This document shows, piece after piece, positions 57,840 to 64,000 of a stretch of 64,000 nt of DNA; position 1 is the stretch's first letter, and the number at the start of each line of letters is the position of its first letter. A model generated the notes under the pieces. It had not been told where the DNA came from and made no database searches. It saw only the letters and a list, made by a program, of their open reading frames with translations. The position numbers were made by a program, and so were the translations under genes. The DNA comes from Arctopsyche grandis (Eukaryota > Arthropoda > Insecta > Trichoptera > Hydropsychidae). The stretch covers positions 17,588,001-17,652,000 of the forward strand of contig NC_135365.1 of the NCBI RefSeq assembly GCF_051622035.1, read 5' to 3'.

Positions 57840-59240
57840 TTACTTTATCTATGTACGTAGTAACAATAGATGAAGTTTTGTGATCATGCGAAAATTCGAA
57901 CTCGAGATTTTGACTGATTCGAACTCAGAATCGATTACTGATCACGTTTTCATGATCTAGAAAAAATGTGTGTGTGTGTGTCTGTGTGTCCGTGTATTTT
58001 GGGGATTTTTTGAACACCGTTAGTCCTATCGAACCGAAACTTAGTATCGGTTACTGAAATTCTTATAGACATGACGAAAATTTTTTTCAAATTTTTAAGT
58101 TGACCGGAAATGGTACCTCCCCTTATAGGTGTCCTCTTTTTTTTAAGTTTTTGAATTCAATTATCTCCCAAACCGCTGACTGAATCTGATTAAATTTTTT
58201 TACATGTAATAGAAATAATAATATCTATAACCTTATATTTTTTAAATATTTTTATCTGAACCGAAAGTAGTAGTTTTACTCTAGAGAATCGAGGTTTTTT
58301 ATGTTTTTCTCAGAAACCTTTTGGTTTATTCAACTGAAATTTCATATCTAGAAGTTAAAGCGTAATACCAAGCTATGTATAAAATTTAGTAAGCATCCCT
58401 CAACCGGAAGTGGCAGTTTACTCTTGTTCGATTTTTCTTCCACTATTTTTTTCGACCCTTTATACACGTGTGATCTTCACGAAAAAAATCAAGTATAATT
58501 CTTTTATCAGTGTGATGAAAATAAAAAAAAATCACAAAATTTAATATACCGGAAGTGGGATTTTTATCTCCTAGAAAGGTCAAAAATGTTGTCGCCTGGA
58601 TCCTGTCCACACCCCTGGACGTATTAAGCTGAAAATTTATATTTGTATTCTTTTTGTACTATCTTAGATTTGGTAACGTTTTGGTCAGAATTCGTAAACC
58701 GGAAGTAGTATTTTTTATTAATAGTAATATAGTAATATTTCATTATTTTTTCATTATTTTATTTTGACCTTTTAAATTATCTTAAGCGTCTTGATATTTA
58801 TTGAGTATAATAAAGATAGTGATTTTAAGTAAAAATAAAAAATAAAATCACCAAATTTAATGAACCGGAAGTGGGATTTTCTCCTCTTAGAAAGGTCAAA
58901 AATGTTGTCGCCTGGATCCTGTCCACACCCCTGAACGTATTAAGCTGAAAAATTATATTTATATTATTTATGTACTAACTTAGATTTGGTAATGGTTTTG
59001 GTCTGAATTCGTAAACCGGAAGTAGTATTTTTTTTAAAACAATATTTCATTATTTTATTTTGACCTTTTAAATTATTTTTATTTTCTTGATATTTAATAA
59101 GTATAATACTGATAGTGATATTAAGTAATAAAAAAAATTTGAACAAAATCTGACAACCGGAAGTAGAACTTTTGTCTTGTGCAAGTTTCCATACATTTCC
59201 ATCATCGTTATTAGTATTTGATAATTTTTCTGTACGGTTC
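57840..59240 (+). repeat. periodic repeat family E, longest copy, ~150-bp internal period
   Basis: It starts with module M (CTTTATCTATGTACGTAGTA ... ATGCGAAAATTCGAACTCG) and continues about 1.4 kb. ACCGGAAGT or a one-base variant occurs at 58103, 58260, 58403, 58548, 58698, 58864, 59015 and 59156, spaced 157, 143, 145, 150, 166, 151 and 141 bases. Sequence between the words is mostly diverged. A 316-bp higher-order duplication is seen: the stretch beginning AAAGGTCAAAAATGTTGTCG at 58575 recurs at 58891. No coding potential is visible. A shorter antisense copy is at 26815-27513. Confidence 0.85.
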
Positions 59241-59376
59241 AATATCGAATTTTGTTTAGTAACCTTCTTATATTCCTCAAATACATAGATAAAGTCATGG
59301 GCTGGTCACAGCCGATTTTTTTATTTTGTCTACATACATATAATACATACTATACGGTAAAAATATTATTCCGCAC

Positions 59377-59492
59377 AAAAATCTCGATCACTGAACATTT
59401 GGCACTCGAGTTCTCGTTAGTACAATATTTTGCGTGAATGAATTTCGATTGATGGAGTTTTTGGGTGCCAGATGTTCCGTGATCGAGATTTT
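59377..59492. repeat. inverted repeat, 28-bp arms, 60-bp spacer
   Basis: Arm 59377-59404 (AAAATCTCGATCACTGAACA...) pairs with 59465-59492 with two mismatches. Weaker pairing continues outward (TATTATTCCGCAC against GAGTATTCCACAA). It could be a small foldback element of 120-150 bases; no target duplication is clear. Confidence 0.8.
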
Positions 59493-61253
59493 CGTGGTTT
59501 TGTGGAATACTCACCGAATCATATTATACATATACATTTTTTTATTAAAATGGATAATAAAACTATATTTTATCAAAAATTAAAATGAAAAATCGACAAA
59601 CAAATAAATTTGATACGATGATCTTAAGAAAATATGAGAATTGAATCCTTTTCCAAACCAAACTTAAGAAAACAGACTAAATGACAAGACTAAAGACGTT
59701 TGTGTTGAAAATCTACTTTTACGTTTTGACCAATTTTCACGCCCATGACCCTGTAATTTGATAAAGAAATAAATCTATTTAAGTACACATTTTAAATGAT
59801 TCAAAATATGTAATTTAGCTTGTGGGAATAGTGATAGAATGAATTTTGTATATTTTATTCTTCAATTTGTCGCTTTAATGTTTAAATCATACTGCGGCGA
59901 GAGGATTACTATGCTTTATATCTTTATCATTCCCTACAATGCATTATTTGTGCATAATAAATTTCCTATGATAGATTCGGATCATAGTAACGACCCATAC
60001 CGTGATAGATATTACAAATGATTAACGACAATATCAAGCTAGAGCATGCCAAATCTGATTTAACTACTCAAAACATCTTATATAAAGTGTAAATATGTAG
60101 CATTGAAAAAATATAGGCACTTTGGCAAAACGTTTTGGCTCAGAAGAAAATTTGAAAGTAAACAACAATAAAGCCCAAATGGAATTTGATAATGTTGTTT
60201 TCAATAAAAAAAAAACATAACGCACATTCTATTCAAACGATAATTACCACACATTTTTAACTAATTAAAAAAAAATTAACACATTTTATTCACCATCACA
60301 ACTCTATTATCACTTTATTACATCCACAAAACAGTTATATTCTCTGAATGCCTAAATGTACATATACATACATACATATGTATGAATACTTCAAAAAATA
60401 AATTTTTATTTATTTTTTTAATGTTTCAAAATCCTCCAAATACAATTATTTTAATAAATTTGATTTTAAAATTATTATAAGCGGTGATATAAAAGAACAT
60501 TTAATTGTTCACATTCTCGTGAATTATCAATACATATTTATTATATTTGAAGAAAGCATATTATTCACACAAATTACATGTACATACATACATACATACA
60601 TATTATATTTTATATGAAAATTAATCAATGTTTCTATTCAAGTAACACTCGATTATTTTTCGAAATACATAGTATGTTAGATAAAAATTGTTATTAATTT
60701 TATTGATTTACATTATGTATAATGAAAATATTTGTAGATACCAGATGATTGCACGTCCAAACGTCAAACACTATCTACTGAAAACATTCTACTGAAACTG
60801 CCGAAATCAAGATTTGGCCAACTCTTATATATAGTTTCAGTTACAGTTCACCGTTTTATTATTTTAGCCTTGATATTTAAAATACTCGCGGACACAGACA
60901 ACAAAATTGTTTGAGCGTCGCTGAAATTTGAGAAAAAACATGCCACGCAGATAATTTGCTAGCGCCCACGCGCTATCTGAAAGTGTTTATATTTGGAAAT
61001 CAGTAAAAAATGTATATTATATTTATAAAAGTGAAATCAATCATTGTGTCATATCGAGAATTCGTCATTTATTTTTAATTTATTAAAAATGCTTCGCTCA
61101 AACCAGCTACAATTTGAATAACGCTATAAAGATGTATGTACATATGTACATATACATATGTCGCCTTCATAACCAATCAAAAACAATTAATTTTCAAAAG
61201 TGTCATTTCTGCACACATAAAATGAAAATACTACGTATGATAGGTATTCAAAA
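59493..61253. other. intergenic, nothing recognised
   Basis: AT-rich with CATA microsatellites (60361-60380, 60581-60602). A short GC-richer piece at 60770-60990 contains a TATATATAGTTTCAGTT word that looks promoter-like, but no gene follows it in the window. Confidence 0.4.
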
Positions 61254-61740
61254 TCATCATCATCATCTACAACTACTCAACATCAACTGCTCGATGAAGG
61301 CCTCTCCAACACGTCTCTCTACCACTCATCCATCTCATCCCACACATTTTCCTAATTTCGTCTCCCTATCTTCCCTTACGGTCTTCCCTTTTACCCTTTT
61401 GCATTCTCTCGGGTACCATTCTAGCACTCTTCTAGCCACGTGGGCCGCCCATTGCCATTTCAATCTCTTTACTCTATCCACTATGTCCCTTGTCTTACTT
61501 CTCATCCACATACTCCGCTTACTATCTTTCCTCATTATACCAAGCATAAAACGTTCCATACTTCTTTGAGTGCATTGGACTTTGTGTTATATCTTTTCGT
61601 TCAATGTTTGAGTAACATCTTGGTGTTCAATGTCCAAGTTTCACATCCATACTTTATCACTGACAAAACGCATTGCTCGAAGATTTTTTTATTCAGGCAC
61701 AGTGGCTTTTTTTTCTTTAAAAACAGCATTCATTACTATT
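61254..61740 (-). pseudogene. RTE LINE 3' fragment, antisense
   Basis: On the - strand it follows the intact RTE protein's end: MERFMLGIMRKDSKR, VDRVKRLKWQWAAHVARRVL, EWYPRECKRVKGK, then shifts of frame into the GMRW and EAFI region, ending in a CAT-repeat tail (61254-61268 on +). The RMDERWTKE block is deleted and a piece near 61575-61650 is duplicated. Non-functional. Confidence 0.85.
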
Positions 61741-63263
61741 AGTATTTTTTAATATTCATATTTGTAGTTTAAATTCCCGACCTTAAAGCCATTGGATCAT
61801 GGGAATTTTAATTAGCTTCGAAATCAAAATACTTTGTAGCTAAATTTAATTTGCCAATGAAATTGTAGTCTCATTTAAATGGAAATCAAGTATATTTTAA
61901 ATACGTATTTTTACTAGCGATATTTTTTTCCTGTATGTAATACTGAATTTATAAATAATTTATAATTAGTACTCGAGGAGGGGAGGGTGTGTGAAAATTT
62001 ACCAGTCGGCCAGTCGCCTCTGATGACACACTTGTGACCCGATACTGTCGATGATATTTTTTCAGCTGGTTTACCAGTAACTAGATATATAATATTTCAA
62101 CGACGATTGCTCTCGCAATTCGCTCCTAAACCGCGAACACCACCATTGACAACCATACCAACAAGAAAAATTGCAAATTTATAATGTTCTACAATATTTC
62201 CAATACATACTTACATAGTTATTATAATGCTTTATAGCTAAAATTCATATCAAATTTCAAAAACTATTCATCCGCAGAGTACACATTTTGTTTCAAACAT
62301 AAATAGTATCGAAATAAAACGTGCATTTGTTTCATATTTATTACAATGAATGTTCTATACTGTCTCTGGCGAAGTTTTGAAATTTTTCAAAATGCTGGGC
62401 CTATTGTTGGCATTCTCATTATTGAAAATAAGAATCATTTATCCGACACTATGATGAAAAAGTGTTAGTAGTAGGTATAGTCTGGTGATGTTAGCTAGTG
62501 ATATAGATTACTTCGAATGTGGTACACAGAGCAAACAAACACCAGCGGCTAAACCACATGTGTCCATTGGTGGTACACAGAATACAGCCTACGTATTTTT
62601 CAACTTTTTTATTAAAAAAATTAAATAACTCAATATATTAATAAAACAATTTTCCATGCAAAATATATTTCTGTTGTTTGATGCATTTTCATACTATGAG
62701 GATTTTTTGAAATAATCTAGTTAGCATTTAACTATATTTTTGGACTCGGTAGCGTCTAGGTCAGTGCGGGGAGTGCGGTCTGCACAGGGTGACACCACAT
62801 TGTTCAAGTTGAAAAACACTAATTCGACATATTCGTTGTATGTATGACGGTCCTCGAGCGGCTACACGCCTCATTGCAATATCTGTATATATACAGCTTT
62901 CTGTATATATACAGCTTTCTATATATAGCATGAATTAAGAGCCATAATTGGCTTTTGTTCAAATTCTTGAGAGATCGGTGTATGTACCTAAAGGTAAGAA
63001 GGTTAACTGATTCAGTCAGACGGAGACGCAATCTAGAAATAACGTGTGAACTTAACTTCTCTATTGGCGCTTCTCTCTCGTAAGTTATAACTAGTGGCCG
63101 GATCCACAGCGTGCCGTTTATTGTTCAATTGTTGTAAATGCTATTGTTCAGTTGTTGCAAAAGGTTCGCCCAACCTTTTTTTTGTACTCTAGCTTTGTAA
63201 ATAGAGCAAAACCGCCCCGATTCCTGGAAAAAGCACGGTCTCTATCCGCAGTCTAGTTATAAG
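61741..63263. other. intergenic; short palindromic tandem repeat near 62883
   Basis: CTGTATATATACAG, a 14-bp palindrome, occurs at 62883-62896 and 62901-62914, with a shorter CTATATATAG third unit. GTGACACCAC words at about 62790 and 63891 may belong to one unidentified repeat. No gene is supported. Confidence 0.4.
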
Positions 63264-63408
63264 CAGTCTCCGGCGCTGCAATGTGCCAGCGCCGAAATAA
63301 ATTGGATCCTTTTGTCAATTTCTATTGTTAACCTAAAAGTTTAACAATATAAATTGACAAAAGAAACCCAATTATTTCGGCGCTGGCGCATCGCAGCACT
63401 GGAGACTG
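63264..63408. repeat. long hairpin, arms of about 68 bp
   Basis: The left arm starts CAGTCTCCGGCGCTGCAATG and the right arm ends with its near reverse complement. They pair at roughly 85-90% with a loop of about 6-8 bases centred near 63336. The shared inner part includes GCCAGCGCCGAAATAA and CTTTTGTCAATTT. Weaker pairing extends outside (TTATAAG against TTATAT). Most mismatches are transitions that would still pair as G-U in RNA. Confidence 0.88.
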
Positions 63409-63435
63409 ATATAACAATTAACAAATATTATTATT

Positions 63436-63870
63436 AGCCAGCAGCATAGCTCGGTCGTTAAGCTTCAGACTAGCAGCGAGAGGCGCCGGGTTCGATTCCA
63501 TGAGCTGATCTCGATTGAAAAGAATTTTTCTGAGTATATCTGTAGTGCTGCTGATCAGACTTGGATATTTGTGACTCCATGTCGATCGTTTCCTATCAGA
63601 GTTTGCCAATTTTTCTGATTTCATTGTTGAAATGGTTCCCGATTAAAATTGGCTAAAAACCTTCCTACCTACTGTCACCACTATTGGAGTATGATTAATG
63701 TACAATAAAATGTATGTACAATTCATATATGTTTCCTTAATTATGACTTTTCAGTGTATCGTAATTCATTGACTTGTGTAATAAAAATGCTGCATTGTTT
63801 GTAATTGGCCAGGAAGGCGCATTGGGGTTTAACTGTAAAGCCTTCCTGGTATATATGTAAAAAAAAAAAT
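63436..63870 (+). repeat. tRNA-derived SINE, type B, full length
   Basis: The head is AGCCAGCAGCATAGCTCGGT with B box CCGGGTTCGATTCC. The body has TATCTGTAGTGCTGCTGATC, GACTTGGATATTTGTGACTC, GTCGATCGTTTCCTATCAGA and CCTACCTACTGTCACCAC. The tail stem-loop is perfect (CCAGGAAGGC ... GCCTTCCTGG), followed by TATATATGT and poly(A). This is the best-preserved type B copy in the window. Confidence 0.9.
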
Positions 63871-64000
63871 TAATAAGAAATATATTTTATGTGACACCAC
63901 CACGCACCAAATGACACCACCCTTTGCGATGCCACTGTAGACTCAAAAATAATGTCCAATATCTGATAAACCGATAGTATCACTCTTACATATGTACATA

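Noticed and set aside
58103..59170. CRISPR-like array suggested by regularly spaced ACCGGAAGT words
   Set aside because: The repeats are only about 10 bases, spacers are about 140 bases and partly alike, and the genome is eukaryotic.

Overview
This is a stretch of animal nuclear DNA, almost certainly from an insect. It is AT-rich, has short introns with GT-AG borders, is full of TACATA/CATA/TA microsatellites, and carries tRNA-derived SINEs, RTE- and jockey-type LINEs, piggyBac-like and hAT-like remnants and MITEs. One of its two host genes is an insect-type octopamine receptor. The order of insect cannot be decided from sequence alone. There are no operons, ribosome binding sites, rRNA or functional tRNA genes.

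Two host genes can be supported. (1) A beta-type octopamine receptor, best matching Octbeta2R, lies on the + strand. A short first coding exon (43522-43587) joins in phase to a large exon (45881-47023) that holds all seven transmembrane segments and predicts 402 residues. (2) A mitochondrial sideroflexin of the SFXN1/3 type lies on the - strand in eight coding exons (55357 down to 53828). These join in frame to give 322 residues, the usual family length, and a probable non-coding first exon ends at 57111. The two genes converge, with their 3' ends separated by about 6.8 kb of AT-rich DNA.

Bases 1-42800 contain no host gene that I can support. They look like the upstream regulatory desert of the receptor gene: GC-richer unique islands set in AT-rich DNA and heavily colonised by transposons. 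An intact RTE-clade LINE with an uninterrupted 985-residue endonuclease/reverse transcriptase occupies 23447-26419 (-). Four more remnants of the same family, several jockey-like C-terminal fragments, a piggyBac-like and two hAT-like remnants, and at least ten SINE copies or pieces surround it. Several are nested in each other.

Bases 57500-64000 are again repeat territory: a long repeat whose ACCGGAAGT-type motif recurs about every 150 bases, an RTE fragment, a hairpin with arms of about 68 bp, and a full-length SINE.

The most unusual signals are the ~150-bp periodic ETS-like motif array and its inverted dispersed copy, a conserved stem-loop at the 3' end of two SINE families, the long hairpin at 63264-63408, and a MITE with 24-bp perfect inverted ends at 20116-20362.
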